Assembly: GCF_038502225.1 (NCBI RefSeq)
Contig: NC_091298.1
Location: forward strand, 31,093,496 to 31,157,495
Direction of reading: 5' to 3'
Length of the DNA stretch: 64,000 nucleotides
Source of the DNA: Cherax quadricarinatus
Taxonomy: Eukaryota; Arthropoda; Malacostraca; Decapoda; Parastacidae
Positions 1-10,925 of this stretch are shown here, piece by piece. Within the stretch, counting starts at the first letter, position 1. Every line of letters begins with the position of its first letter. The translations under genes and the position numbers were made by a program. Under the pieces are notes generated by a model. It searched no databases. It had not been told where the DNA came from and saw only the letters and a program-made list of their open reading frames with translations.

Positions 1-38
<38 letters not shown>
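1..38. repeat. (CA)n microsatellite at window edge
   Basis: Pure CA dinucleotides from the first base, followed by a decayed ACGTGAAC variant to about 63. The tract is cut by the window edge, so its full length is unknown. In this window such tracts usually mark the 3' end of a CR1-like LINE copy, so another copy may lie to the left; that is inference. Confidence 0.95.
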
Positions 39-42
<4 letters not shown>

Positions 43-63
43 AACACACACGTGAACACACAC

Positions 64-660
64 GGGCGGCGGGCACCGGCGGGAGTAACAGTGCTCATGA
101 ATTATAATATTTTTCTGGCCAACCCAAGGTTATTGCAGGGATCATCGAAAGTGTCAGGGACAATTAATAACCCGAGAAGCGAAATCCAAGCTGAAAGTGA
201 AATCATTGCCAGATGAATGAGACAGAAGGCCTAGTGCTGGGTGTAGGTGGTGTTGCCAAGCCAACATAACTGCAAATTCAAACAGGATAAGTGTGTCCCG
301 AGGCCAGAGAGATAAGTGAAGTCAAGGATAGATGAGTTAGTGAAAGATAAAACAATCCATAAAGTGATGGGAAAAAAAATGAAATCAAAGGGGAATTAAC
401 CAGCAGTTATTCTCGAGATTTCTGGTGTTTTCCAAAAACAAGTGTGTCCATAATAAAGGACTGAAGTGCTCAACTGGTTAATAAAGTTCATATCTTGGTA
501 GTGTAGTGCGAGATGAGAGTGTATTAGATAAAAGCAAGCTTGTGCTTAGAGGGTAGTGCGGTATGACATCTGAGTCATTACCCAGGCCTCGTGTGGCCTG
601 GTTAGTTGTGGAATCTAGGTTCTGCCAACCACAAGGTGAAGGGGTCCACTCCCAGTGTGA
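64..660. other. Anonymous unique-looking sequence
   Basis: No coding region, RNA gene or recognisable element was seen here. The sequence is of mixed composition without obvious tandem structure. It could be old LINE 5' leader or host intergenic DNA. Confidence 0.5.
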
Positions 661-1300
661 GCAAAACTCACTCTCTCTCACTCACACTCTCACTTTCTCC
701 AACTCACAATCTTTCTCACTGTTACGACTTTAATATCGTAATTTAAAATAAAATGTCCTGGCTCCTAAATGGCTGCTCAATCTGCTGTATAATCACACTC
801 ACACTCACACTCACTCACACTCTCAAGCTCCCTCACTCAATCTCAGTCCAACTTACACAATCCCATGCACTCTCCCTCAAACTCTCTATCACACTTTCCC
901 TCACTCACACTCTCACTCATGCTATCCAACATTTGCACTCTCCCTCACACTAACCCACACTCACACTCTCGCCCAATCTGTCACCTACACCCAAAGACAC
1001 ACCCACACCCAACCACACACACACACACACACACACACAGTCAAACACACAACCACACCCAAACATCCAAGCAACCACACACAAACATGCAGCCACACAC
1101 AAACACAAACCCACGTCCAAACAAATTCCACACCCAACACCCAAACACACGTCCAAACAAATTCCACACCCAACACCCAAACACACGCACCCACCAATAC
1201 CCTAACACACACGAGCACCCACACCCAAACACACTCATACCCACACTTGGTCACACCCAGACAAACACACCCACACCAAACACACACCTACACATGAACA
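661..1300. repeat. CT/CA-rich low-complexity leader with a 36-bp duplication
   Basis: Degenerate CTCACTCT and CACACCCAAACA motifs run across this block. A 36-bp unit beginning ACGTCCAAACAAATTCC is present twice, at about 1113 and 1149. The block lies immediately upstream of the ORF1-like region of the first LINE copy. A comparable CT-rich stretch (5010-5165) precedes the ORF1 start of the second copy, so the pyrimidine-rich block may be the LINE 5' leader. Long open frames here (His/Thr-rich or Cys/Val-rich) are products of the repeat and not genes. Confidence 0.8.
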
Positions 1301-2138
1301 AACACCCGCGAGAATGGAGAGGTGGATGGAAGCAGAGAAGAAGTGGCAGATGAGAGCTGAAGCTGCAGAAGTCAGGATGCAAAAACTAGAAGCAGAAGTA
1401 AAAATGCTGAAGCATTACATATAGCTAATGACAAGAAGGGACTGAGGATCTGAAACAGGTACACCAATATTTAACGAGGGGTCCAAAGGAAAGAAAGGAG
1501 ACAAGACTTACGTTGAAGCTCAATCAGGCCACCAAGAAATGTCGAGGAATGAAAGGGGCATGCTGTTGGCCAAAGGTAAAGTAACAGGTTCCCTGCAGAG
1601 GCACGGACAAGCCACTGGGAGATATGAGAAATAATAAGGGAGGCAATGAATATTTATGAATGAATCCAGAGATGAAGAGTGAAAAGCATTGGGAGGAGGA
1701 GTGGGAGAGGCAGTCTTTATACATGGGCTTCGGGAGAGAGAAGGGTGGACATTGAAAAATATCAAACAAACAGGAGAGGAGGACATGACAAAGTGATTTA
1801 CAAGACAGAAGCGTTGTGGAACAGGATCCTGCAGCAGATACCATGGCTAAATCGCGACAGATCAGAATGACAGAAACTGAGAGAGAAGACACAAAGATGA
1901 CAGGAGCAAGAAAGAGAGAGAGAAAGCTAGAGTCAGTAGGGGACAACCAGAGTCGAGTGGAGCAACAAGCACAAATAACCACTGAACCACCCACAGAACC
2001 CTGCAACCAAATACATTATCCTAAAATAAACAACACTCCAAACTCACAGCCCCCACCCCACTCTCCACAGTAAACCTCCACAGCACCCTCCTAGGTCTCC
2101 CACTCTCTCAACTCCCACAAACCCCCTAGAATACAGTA

Positions 2139-2900
2139 CTCCAGAGGAAACTGAAGGCTTGGTACGCCAACACTTATGGAGTAACGAATAAGTTGGAGGA
2201 GTGGCACGAAAGAATCAGAGGTATCACCAGACATCATAGCTCTCATGGAAACCTAGCACACAAGAATGATAATAGATGCTATCTTTCCAACTCGATATCA
2301 GATCTTGAGGAAAGACAGACGGGGGGGGGGTGGAGGAGTTGAAACCGCTCATCAGAAACCAATGGAATTTTGAGGAGATGCCAAGGGGAGAAAGAGGAGA
2401 AGCAAGAAACTACATAATAGGAACATTTGAGACCAGAGGTCCTAAGGTGGTGATTGCAGTGATGTATAACCCACCACAGAACAGCAGGAGGCCAAGACAA
2501 GAATATGGTGAGACTAACAGAGACATGGTCGATACACTGGCAGAAGTGGCAAAAAGGGCCCATGTGGGCAGGACAAAGCTACTGGTTGCGGGTGACTTCA
2601 ATCACAAGGATATTGACTGGGAAAACTTGGAGCCACACAGGGGACCAGAAATGTGAAGAGTTAAGATGATGGAGGTGGTCATGCATCAACACGTTAGGGT
2701 CACTACCAGAAAGAGAGAGTAGAGGATGATCCAGCAAGACTGGACAATTCATTCACCTTAAGTAGTTCAGGTATTGTGGACATCACACATGAAAGGCCCC
2801 TCAGAGCTAGCGACCATGTGGTCCTGAGCATCGAATACATAGAGTTACAAGTAGAGAGGGAAGCAGGAAGGACAGGTCGAATGAAGCCAAACTACGAAAG
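2139..2900 (+). pseudogene. LINE copy 1 AP-endonuclease remnant
   Basis: Fragments in several frames match the endonuclease of copy 2: a start like WYANTYGVTNK (about 2160), the stretch VVIAVMYNPPQNSRRPRQEY (about 2450-2510), the catalytic-type block GDFNHKDIDW (about 2590-2620) and the end block ASDHVVLSIEY (about 2805-2840). In live elements this domain nicks target DNA to prime reverse transcription. Here it is split by frameshifts, and the glycine-rich loop contains a run of about 10 G (2320-2330) that probably arose by slippage. Confidence 0.8.
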
Positions 2901-3559
2901 AGGTTGCAAAACAGGCATGAGAAACTTCCTGCACAAGGTTCAGTGGGAAAGAGAATTGGCAGGAAAATCAGTAAATGTTATGATGGCATATATAACAAAA
3001 TAATCAAGGAAGCAAAGAATGATTCATACTCAAGGGCAACAGAGATAATGAGAAGGCCAGAACGAGCCCTTGGTTCACCCAAAGGTGTAGTGAGACCAAA
3101 AGTAAGTGTGCTAGAGAATGGAAGAAGTATAGGAGGCAAAGGACTCAAGAAAATAAGGAGGTTAGTCGAAGAGACAGAAATGAAGATGCACAGATGAGAA
3201 GGGGGGCCCAGCGACAACACAAAAATGCCATAGCAGCGGAAGCCAAGTCCGACCCGAAGCTATTGTGCAGTCACATCATGAGGAAAGCAACAAAGCCCAG
3301 GTAATCAGGCTGAAGAAGGAAGGAGGAGAAATTGCTCAACGAGAAATTTAAAGAAGTATTTACAGTGGAGACAGAAAGGACTCCAGAAAGCTGAAGTGGT
3401 GGGGTGCACCATCACATGCAGACACAATACATACAACCAAGGAGGAGGTGAAGAGGCTGCTAAGAGATCTAGGTACCTCAGAGGCGATGGGGCGGGACAT
3501 CTCCTCTTCGTGAGTCCTGAGAGAGGAATCAGAGGTGCTCTGTGTACCACTATCGAAAC

Positions 3560-4815
3560 AGGGTGACTGCCTGAGATGTGGAAGACAGCAAATGTACTCC
3601 CAGTTTTTAAGAAAGGAGACAGACATGCAGCACTAAACTACATACCAATGTCACTGACATGTATATGCATAGTCATAGAGACTATTATCAGAAGTTTGGT
3701 GGAGCACCTAGAAATGAATCAGCTTATTCACGACAACCAGCACAGTTTCAGGAAAGGGAAATCCTGTGTCACAAAACTACTGGAGTTCTATGACAAGGTG
3801 TATAACAGGGAAACCACAACAATGGATCAGACAGTACCTGTCTGGAAGGCAGCAGCGAGTCAAGGTACACGGCGAGATGTCAGACTGGGCAGTGTGACGA
3901 GCGGGGTTCCACAGGGGTCGGTCCTGGGACCGGTACTGTTTCTGGTGTATGTGAATGATTTGACGGATGGGATAGACTCAAAAGTGTCCCTGTTTGCAGA
4001 CGATGTGAAGCTAATGCAGAGAATTTAGTCGGACGGGGATTAGGCAGGATTACAAACGGATCTGCACAGGCTGCAAGACTGGTCCACCAGCTGGCTCCTA
4101 GAGTTTAATGCCTCCAAGTGCAAGTCATGAATATTGGGGAAGGGCAAAGACCACAGACAAAGTACAGTTGAGGGGGGCCAAAGACTGCAGACCTCACTAA
4201 AGGAAAAGGATCTTGGGGTGAGCATAATACCGAGCAATCTCCTGAGGCACACATCAACCAAATAACTGCTATAGCATATGAGCGACTAGCAAACCGAAGA
4301 ATAGCGTTCCGACACCTCGGTAAGGGATCCTCTAGGACTCTTTACGCAGTGTACGTCAGACTCATACTGGAGTATGCAGCACCATTTGGAGCCCACACCT
4401 GGTCAAGCACTTCAAGAAATTAGAGAAAGTCCTAAGGTTTGCAACGAGACTAGTCCCCGAGATAAGGGGCATTTCCTACGAGGAGAGGTTAAGAGAAATC
4501 GACATGAGAGAATGGAGGGAGGGGAGAGAGAGAGGGAAGACATGATATCGACATACAAAATACTGAGAGGAATTAACAACGTGGACAGAGTATGTTCAAG
4601 ACATGGGACACGGAAGCAAGGGGTCACAACTGGAAGATGAAGACTCAGACGAGTCGCAGTGATGTTAGGGAGTATTTGTTCAGCCATAGAGTTGTCAGGA
4701 AGTGGAATAGTCTAGAGAGTGATGTAGTGGAGGCAGGATCCCTACATAGCTTTAAGAAGAGGTGTGATAAAGCTTATGGAGAAAAGAGTGGACCTAGTAG
4801 CGACCAGTAAAGAGG
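3560..4815 (+). pseudogene. LINE copy 1 reverse transcriptase and C-terminal remnant
   Basis: An open segment at 3576-4028 holds the RT start (PVFKKGDRH), the block [16 protein letters not shown], motif B ([14 protein letters not shown]) and the FADDVKLM catalytic motif near 3996. Motif A, expected about 60 codons upstream of motif B, is missing: the frame passes from [14 protein letters not shown] directly to the region before motif B, which indicates an internal deletion near 3800-3860. C-terminal pieces (VRKWNSLESDVVEAGS) follow at 4592-4810. The RT lacks its first catalytic aspartate and is dead. Confidence 0.8.
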
Positions 4816-4866
4816 CGGGGCTAGGAGCTATGATTCAACCCCTGCAACCACAAATAGGTGAGTACA

Positions 4867-4913
4867 CACACACCTACGCACCCAGACCCACACACAAATA
4901 CAAAGACACACAC

Positions 4914-5001
<88 letters not shown>
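4867..5001. repeat. (AC)n microsatellite at the 3' end of LINE copy 1
   Basis: An AC tract begins within the LINE tail GTGAGTACACAC, is briefly interrupted (4880-4920) and then runs pure for about 80 bp. It ends where the CT-rich leader of LINE copy 2 begins. It therefore separates two same-strand LINE copies. Confidence 0.95.
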
Positions 5002-5003
<2 letters not shown>

Positions 5004-5178
5004 TCCATCTCTTCCCCATTTTTCCCTTCTCACTCTCCCCCTCTCCTTCCCTTCCCTTCTCTCTCTTTCCCCCTCTCTCACTCTCTCTCCCCCTCTCACA
5101 CTCTCCCCCTTTCCCTTCTCACTCTTCCCCTCTCTCTCTCCTACATTTCCCTTCTCTCTTCTCTCACAAAAAAAAAAA

Positions 5179-6198
5179 ATGGTGGGGACTCGCAGGAACC
5201 AAGGATCAGATGAGAATGGTTCTGGTATGGAGGAGTGGATGGAGGAGCAGTGGAAAAGGATGGAACAAGAGTGGGAGAGAAAATTAGGAGAGCTTTCTGA
5301 AAAAAATGGAGAAAGAGCTCTCTGTGAAACTGGAAAAGAGGTTGGAGAAGGAGACAAAGAATTGGGAGGCACAAGTCGAAACTGCAGTAGCCAAGATAAG
5401 GGTCCTAGAAGTTGAGATAAATAGGTTGAAGCAAGTTACAGGGGCAGTGACCAGAGAAGACACAGCATATGAAGCTGCGAGGCCGAACAGGAAGGAAGGA
5501 ATTATGAATTATGCTAAGGTCATATCAGCCTGCCAAGGAGTGAAAGGAAAGAACAACTGGTTGCAGATGGAGAGGGTGATAGGTCGAATGCTGAGGCACA
5601 ACCATGCTATCAAGAGCCACTGGAAAAATCAAGGGAGAAACTGACCACATACAGGTAGGATCCAGAGTCACAGAGGGTGAGGCAATGGGAGGAGGAAAGG
5701 GCAAAATCAGTGTTTATCCATGGGCTTCAGGAGAGAGAGGAAAGGACACACACTGAAAGGCAGCAGGAAGAAAGAAAGGAGATTGAGAAAATCGTCACGG
5801 AAATAGGTGAAGAGATGGACGAGATTGTAAATTTTCAGAGAATAGGGGGGTACTCGAAGGGGAGAAACCGACCAATCAAGCTGATTCTCAGGACGGAAAC
5901 AGTGCAGAACAGGGTCCTCCAAGAGAAACCACGATTGAAATACTCGGAAGAGTACAAGAGGGTGTTCCTAGACAGAGACAGAACACAATCAGAACGACAG
6001 CAGCTGAGGGAGAGGACAAAAAAGCGAAAGGAGCTAGGAAAAGAGACAAGGATGGAACTTGCAGAGGTCAGTCAGAGCAGAACAGAACAGCAAGGGCAAG
6101 CACACACACAACTATTCTCAGAACCATACAACCTATCACACCATCCCAACACACACTACAATCCATACCCACAGCCTCCACCCAACACCGAGCTATAG
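5179..6198 (+). pseudogene. LINE copy 2 ORF1 (coiled coil plus RRM/CTD-like region)
   Basis: The ATG at 5179 follows a run of about 13 A and opens a Glu/Lys-rich segment (MEEWMEEQWKRMEQEWERKL) predicted to form a coiled coil. The frame shifts at an A7 run near 5300-5306, continues as VAKIRVLEVEINRLKQ, and shifts again between 5644 and 5677. It then reads SVFIHGLQE, a RIGG block, RPIKLIL, and RVFLDRDRTQSERQQLRER before a proline-rich tail. This order resembles ORF1 proteins of non-LTR elements, where coiled coil, RRM-like fold and basic C-terminal domain bind element RNA and act as a chaperone. The stop at 6198 lies 11 bp before the ORF2 start. The two frameshifts mean it cannot make full-length protein. 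Confidence 0.75.
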
Positions 6199-6209
6199 AA
6201 TTCCACAGT

Positions 6210-9200
6210 ATGCTACCAAGTCTCCCACCCTCACAGGTCCCCCAAACCACAGTGTTGGAAAGGAAACTGAAGGTATGGTACACAAATGCTGATGGAATAA
6301 CAAATAAGTGGGAGGAGTGGCATGAAAGAGTCAAAGAGGCATCACCGGACATCATAGCTCTCACAGAAACCAAGCTTACAGGTATGATAACAGATGCCAT
6401 CTTTCCAACGGGATACCAAATCCTGAGGAAAGACAGAGGGAACAGGGGGGGTGGAGGAGTGGCATTGCTGATCAAAAATCGCTGGAATTTTGATGAGCTG
6501 GAGAGAGGAGACAGCGGAGAAGAAAGTGATTACATAGCGGGAACGCGTCACTCTGGAGGTCCCAAGGTGGTAATAGCAGTGATGTATAACCCACCACAGA
6601 ACAGCAGGAGGCCAAGGCAAGAGTACGACGAGAGCAATAGAACGATGGTTGTAATAAAGTTGGTAGAATTACCGACAATATGTAAAGTAAAAGGACACAA
6701 GTGCAACTAATGTGACATTTATTGTGGCAACGTTTCGCTCTCCAGGAGCTTTATCAAGCCATTGGCTTGATAAAGCTCCTGGAGAGCGAAACGTTGCCAC
6801 AATAAATGTCACATTAGTTGCACTTGTGTCCTTTTACTTTACAGAACGATGGTTGACACACTGGCTAGAGTGGCCAGAAGAGCTCATGCATGCAGGGCAA
6901 AGCTCCTGATCATGGGTGACTTTAACCACAAGGAGATCGATTGGGAGAACTTGGACCCGCATGGGGGCCAAGATACATGGAGGGCTAAGATGATGGAGGT
7001 GGTACTGGAAAACTTCATGTACCAACACGTAAGGGACACTACAAGAGAGAGAGGAGAGGATGAACCAGCAAGGCTGGACTTAGTATTCACCTTGAGTAGT
7101 GCAGATATCGAGGACATCACATATGAAAGACCCCTTGGGGCCAGTGACCATGTGGTTTTAAGCTTCGAATACACAGTAGAGCTACAAGTGGAGGGAGAAG
7201 CAGGAAGGCCAGGACGAATGAAGCCAAACTACAAGAAAGGGGACTACACAGGAATGAGGAACTTCCTGAACCTGGTTCAGTGGGACAGAGAACTGGCAGG
7301 GAAGCCAGTTAATGAGATGATGGAATATGTAGCAACAAAATGCAAGGAGGCTGAGGAGAGGTTTGTACCCAAGGGTAACAGGAATAATGAAAAAGCCAGG
7401 ATGAGCCCATGGTTTACCCAATGGTGCAGGGAGGTAAAAACCAAGTGTGCTAGGGAATGGAAGAAATATAGAAGGCAAAGGACCCAGGAGAATAAGGAGA
7501 GCAGTCGTAGAGCCAGAAACGAATATGAACAGATAAGAAGGGAGGCCCAAAGACAATATGAAAATGACATAGCAGCAAAAGCCAAATCTGACCCGAAACT
7601 GTTATTCAGCCACATCAGGAGGAAAATAACAGTCAAGGACCAGGTAGTCAGGCTAAGGAAGGAAGGAGGAGAGACAACAAGAAATGACCGTGAAGTATGT
7701 GAGGAACTCAACAAGAGATTCAAAAAAGTGTTCACAGAGGAGACAGAAGGGGCTCCAGAAAGACGGAGAGGTGGGGCACACCACCAAGTGCTGGACACAG
7801 TGCACACAACCGAGGAAGAAGTGAAGAGGCTTCTGAGTGAGCTAGATACCTCAAAGGCAATGGGGCCAGATAACATCTCCCCATGGGTATTGAGAGAGGG
7901 AGCAGAGGCACTGTGTACCCCTAACAACAATATTCAATACATCTATCGAAACAGGGAGATTGCCTGAGGCATGGAAGACAGCAAATGTAGTCCCAATCTT
8001 TAAAAAAGGAGACAGACATGAAGCATTAAACTACAGACCAGTGTCACTGACATGTATAGTATGCAAAATAATGGAGAAGATTATCAGGAGAAGAGTGGTG
8101 GAACACCTAGAAAGGAATGATCTCATCAACAGCAGCCAACATGGTTTCAGGGACGGGAAATCCTGTGTCACAAACCTACTGGAGTTCTCTGACATGGTGA
8201 CAGCAGTAAGACAAGAGAGAGAGGGGTGGGTGGATTGCATATTCTTGGACTGCAAGAAGGCGTTTGACACAGTTCCACACAAGAGATTGGCGCAAAAACT
8301 GGAGGACCAAGCAGGGATAACAGGGAAGGCACTACAATGGATCAGGGAATACTTGTCAGGAAGACAGCAGCGAGTCATGGTACGTGGCGAGGTGTCAGAG
8401 TGGGCACCTGTGACCAGCGGGGTCCCACAGGGGTCAGTCCTAGGACCAGTGCTGTTTCTGGTATTTGTGAACGACATGACGGAAGGAATAGACTCTGAGG
8501 TGTCCCTGTTTGCAGATGACGTGAAGTTGATGAGAAGAATTCACTCGATCGAAGACCAGGCAGAACTACAAAGGGATCTGGACAGGCTGCAGACCTGGTC
8601 CAGCAATTGGCTCCTGGAGTTCAATCCCACCAAGTGCAAAGTCATGAAGATTGGGGAAGGGCAAAGAAGACCACAGACGGAGTACAGTCTAGGGGGCCAG
8701 AGACTACAAACCTCACTCAAGGAAAAAGATCTTGGGGTGAGTATAACACCAAGCACATCTCCTGAAGCGCACATCAACCAAATAACTGCTGCAGCATATG
8801 GGCGCCTAGCAAACCTCAGAACAGCATTCCGACATCATAATAAAGGAATCGTTCAGGACCCTGTACACCGTGTACGTTAGGCCCATATTGGAGTATGCGG
8901 CACCTGTTTGGAACCCACACCTAGCCAAGCACGTAAAGAAACTAGAGAAAGTGCAAAGGTTTGCAACAAGACTAGTCCCAGAGCTAAGAGGTATGTCCTA
9001 CGAGGAGAGGTTAAGGGAAATCAACCTGACGACACTGGAGGACAGGAGAGATAGGGGGGACATGATAACGACATACAAAATACTGGGAGGAATTGACAAG
9101 GTGGACAAAGACAGGATGTTCCAGAGATTGGACACAGTAACAAGGGGACACAGTTGGAAGTTGAAGACACAGATGAATCACAGGGATGTTAGGAAGTATT

Positions 9201-9322
9201 TCTTCATCCACAGAGTAGTCAGTAAGTGGAATAGTTTGGGAAGCGATTTAGTGGAGGCAGGATCCATACATAGCTTTAAGCAGAGGTATGATAAAGCTCA
9301 CGGCTCAGGGAGAGTGACCTAG
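6210..9322 (+). pseudogene. LINE copy 2 ORF2: AP endonuclease / reverse transcriptase
   Basis: The endonuclease runs from about 6270 (YTNADG), through TETK (about 6367), the Gly-rich block and, beyond the palindrome, GDFNHKEIDW (about 6916-6945), to ASDHVVLSFEY (about 7141-7173). A basic linker follows, then RT with HGFRDGKSCVTNLLEF (about 8140), motif A FLDCKKAFDTV (about 8243), motif [15 protein letters not shown] (about 8417) and FADDVKLM (8509-8532). The C-terminal domain runs PILEYAAPVWNP to the stop at 9322. Breaks are the palindrome at 6652-6842, a one-base loss near 7917-7921 and a one-base gain near 8842-8847, where AAAGG stands for the AAGG of the neighbouring copy. The palindrome plus one duplication copy is 204 bp, a multiple of three, so the frame on both sides is the same. 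Catalytic residues are intact. Confidence 0.9.
6639..6855. mobile_element. PLE-type palindrome inserted in LINE copy 2, with 13-bp target duplication
   Basis: A near-perfect inverted repeat of about 155 bp (centre near 6762) sits inside a 191-bp insert (6652-6842). The insert starts TAATAAAGTTGGTAGAATT. The target sequence AGAACGATGGTTG occurs on both sides (6639-6651 and 6843-6855). Each arm holds a hammerhead-like motif (6766-6793 plus strand; 6731-6758 minus strand): TTGATAA, a GCTC/GAGC stem, then GAAACG. No coding capacity is present. The structure fits two Penelope-like terminal repeats head to head, but could be another foldback or SINE-like element. Confidence 0.85.
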
Positions 9323-9420
9323 TAGCGATCAGTGAAGAGACGGGGCCAGGAGCTCGGACTCGACCCCCGCAACCTCAACTAGGTGAGTACAACTAGGTGA
9401 GTACACTCACACACACACAT

Positions 9421-10256
9421 TGGCAGACAGAACTACAAAGGGATCTGGACATTCTGCACGCCTGCTCCAGCAATTGGCTAGTGGAGTTCAACTCCAATTG
9501 CAAAGTCATGAAGATTGGGGAAGGGCAAAGAAGACCGCAGACGGTGTACAGTCTACGGGGCCAGAGACTACAAGGAAAGGGATCGTGGGGTGAGTATAAC
9601 ACCGGGCACATCTCCTGAGGCGCACATCAACCAAATAACTACTGCAACATACGGGCGCCTAGGAAACCTGAGACCAGCATTCCGACATCTTAATAAGGAA
9701 TCGTTCAGGACCCTGTACACCGTCTACGTTAGGCCCATATTGGAGTGTGCAGCACCAGTTTGGAACCCACACCTTCCCAAACACGTAAGGAAACTAGAAA
9801 ATTGCAAATGTTTGCAACAAGACTAGTCCTGAAGCTAAGGGGCATGTTCTACGAGGATAGGTTAAGGAAAATCGAACTGACGACATTGGAAGACAGGAGA
9901 GATATGGGAGATATGATAACGACATATAAAATACTGAGAGGAATCTACAAGGTGGACAGAGTCAGGATGTTCCAGAGATGGGACACAGCAACCAGGGGTC
10001 TCAGTTGGAAGCTGAAGACTCGGGTGAATCACTGGGATGTTAGGACATACTTCTTCTGTCACAGAGTTGTCAGGAAGTGGAATAGCCTGGGAAGTGATGT
10101 AGTGGAGGCAGGATCCATACATAGCTTAGCTTTAAGAAGAGGTATGATAATACTCATGGAGCAGGAAGAGTGACCTAGTAGCGACCAGTGAAGAGTCGGG
10201 GCCAGGAGCTGTGAATCGACCCCTTCAACCACAACTAGGTGAATACAGCTAGATGA

Positions 10257-10258
<2 letters not shown>
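9421..10258 (+). mobile_element. CR1-like LINE copy 3, 5'-truncated
   Basis: The sequence begins abruptly at GGCAGACAGAACTACAAAG, matching copy 2 from about 8560 (just after the FADD motif), and follows it to the tail. Frames are broken by small indels; the longest piece (9745-10173) carries ATRLVLKLRGM, the block LTTLEDRR and VRKWNSLGSDVVEAGS. The junction with copy 2 is a 20-bp AC-rich stretch. The copy ends in the same GTGAATAC-type tail before a long AC tract. It is a dead 3' fragment of about 0.84 kb. Confidence 0.9.
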
Positions 10259-10344
<86 letters not shown>

Positions 10345-10345
10345 T
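10259..10345. repeat. (AC)n microsatellite at the 3' end of LINE copy 3
   Basis: A pure AC tract of about 85 bp directly abuts the LINE tail. It is the third of three in the left array. Confidence 0.97.
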
Positions 10346-10680
10346 CCTAACAAAGGGCAACAACAATGATACACTCACTCCCCCTACCAGTAGTTCCCCT
10401 GCCTCTACCCACACACGCAGCAGCACATTGTTCCCTACCTCAGCGTCTGCACTGCAACACTCGCATTTCAAATATCACAGCAATCAATACCCCACACTGC
10501 ACTCGATCATACCTTCCCATTATCCCATAGACAATCCCCAATACCTCCTCAACTCCGTCATTCTTATCCTTCTTTCCCAACCATGTCTCCAACGTCAACA
10601 TGCCTACCATGTCAGCTGTCTCATCCACCCCATGTTTAAACCCCAATCAAGCATGCCTCTCGCCATCTCGTTACACCTTG
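10346..10680. other. C/T-rich anonymous sequence
   Basis: C-rich, CA/TC-biased sequence with an open frame of about 100 codons lacking recognisable motifs. Codon content looks like composition bias. I see no gene here. Confidence 0.4.
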
Positions 10681-10687
10681 AGTCCCT

Positions 10688-10925
10688 GACCACCTTCCCC
10701 ATCACTGAGTCAAGCGTGCCCCTGATCAACCTACCCCATCACTGAAACCAGCGTGCCTCTGACCAACCTATCCCATCACTGAGACCAGCGTGCCCCTGAC
10801 CAACCTACCCCATCACTGAGACCAGCGTGCCCCTGACCAACCTACCCCATCACTGAGACCAGCGTGCCCCTGACCAACCTACCCCATCACCGAGACCAGC
10901 GTGCCCCTGACCAACCTACCCTTGT
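10688..10925. repeat. 37-bp minisatellite
   Basis: About six copies of a 37-bp unit starting ACCAGCGTGCCCCTGACCAA. Inner copies are almost identical; the first is more diverged (TCAAGCGTG). Confidence 0.95.

Larger units (their letters stand above)
1305..4866 (+). mobile_element. CR1-like LINE copy 1, long but heavily decayed
   Basis: This copy is collinear with the better preserved copy at 5010-9400: a charged coiled-coil ORF1-like region (about 1305-2085), AP endonuclease (2139-2900), a linker (2900-3550), reverse transcriptase (3560-4130), the C-terminal region (4330-4815) and a 3' tail ending GGTGAGTAC directly before an (AC)n tract. Many frameshifts and stops mean nothing longer than about 150 codons stays open. 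It appears older than copy 2, judging by its many indels. Assignment to the CR1/Jockey group is by motif style ([22 protein letters not shown]) and not by phylogeny. Confidence 0.85.
5010..9400 (+). mobile_element. CR1-like LINE copy 2, nearly complete
   Basis: This is the best preserved element in the window. It comprises a CT-rich leader (5010-5165), ORF1 (5179-6198), ORF2 with AP endonuclease and reverse transcriptase (6210-9322), and a 3' untranslated tail. The tail ends in two copies of AACTAGGTGAGTAC (about 9376-9402) followed by a short AC stretch. It is interrupted by a 191-bp PLE-type palindrome at 6652-6842, flanked by a 13-bp duplication. Only a few single-base indels break the frames, so the insertion is comparatively recent. 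Length of about 4.4 kb fits a complete CR1-type LINE. Confidence 0.9.

Noticed and set aside
865..1353. 162-codon plus-strand and 100-codon minus-strand open frames
   Set aside because: They encode His/Thr- or Cys/Val-rich low complexity across CT/CA repeats; no stops because of composition.
4764..5415. Long frames with poly-(His-Thr) or poly-(Val-Cys)
   Set aside because: They are read through the (AC)n tract; only the part from the ATG at 5179 is LINE ORF1.
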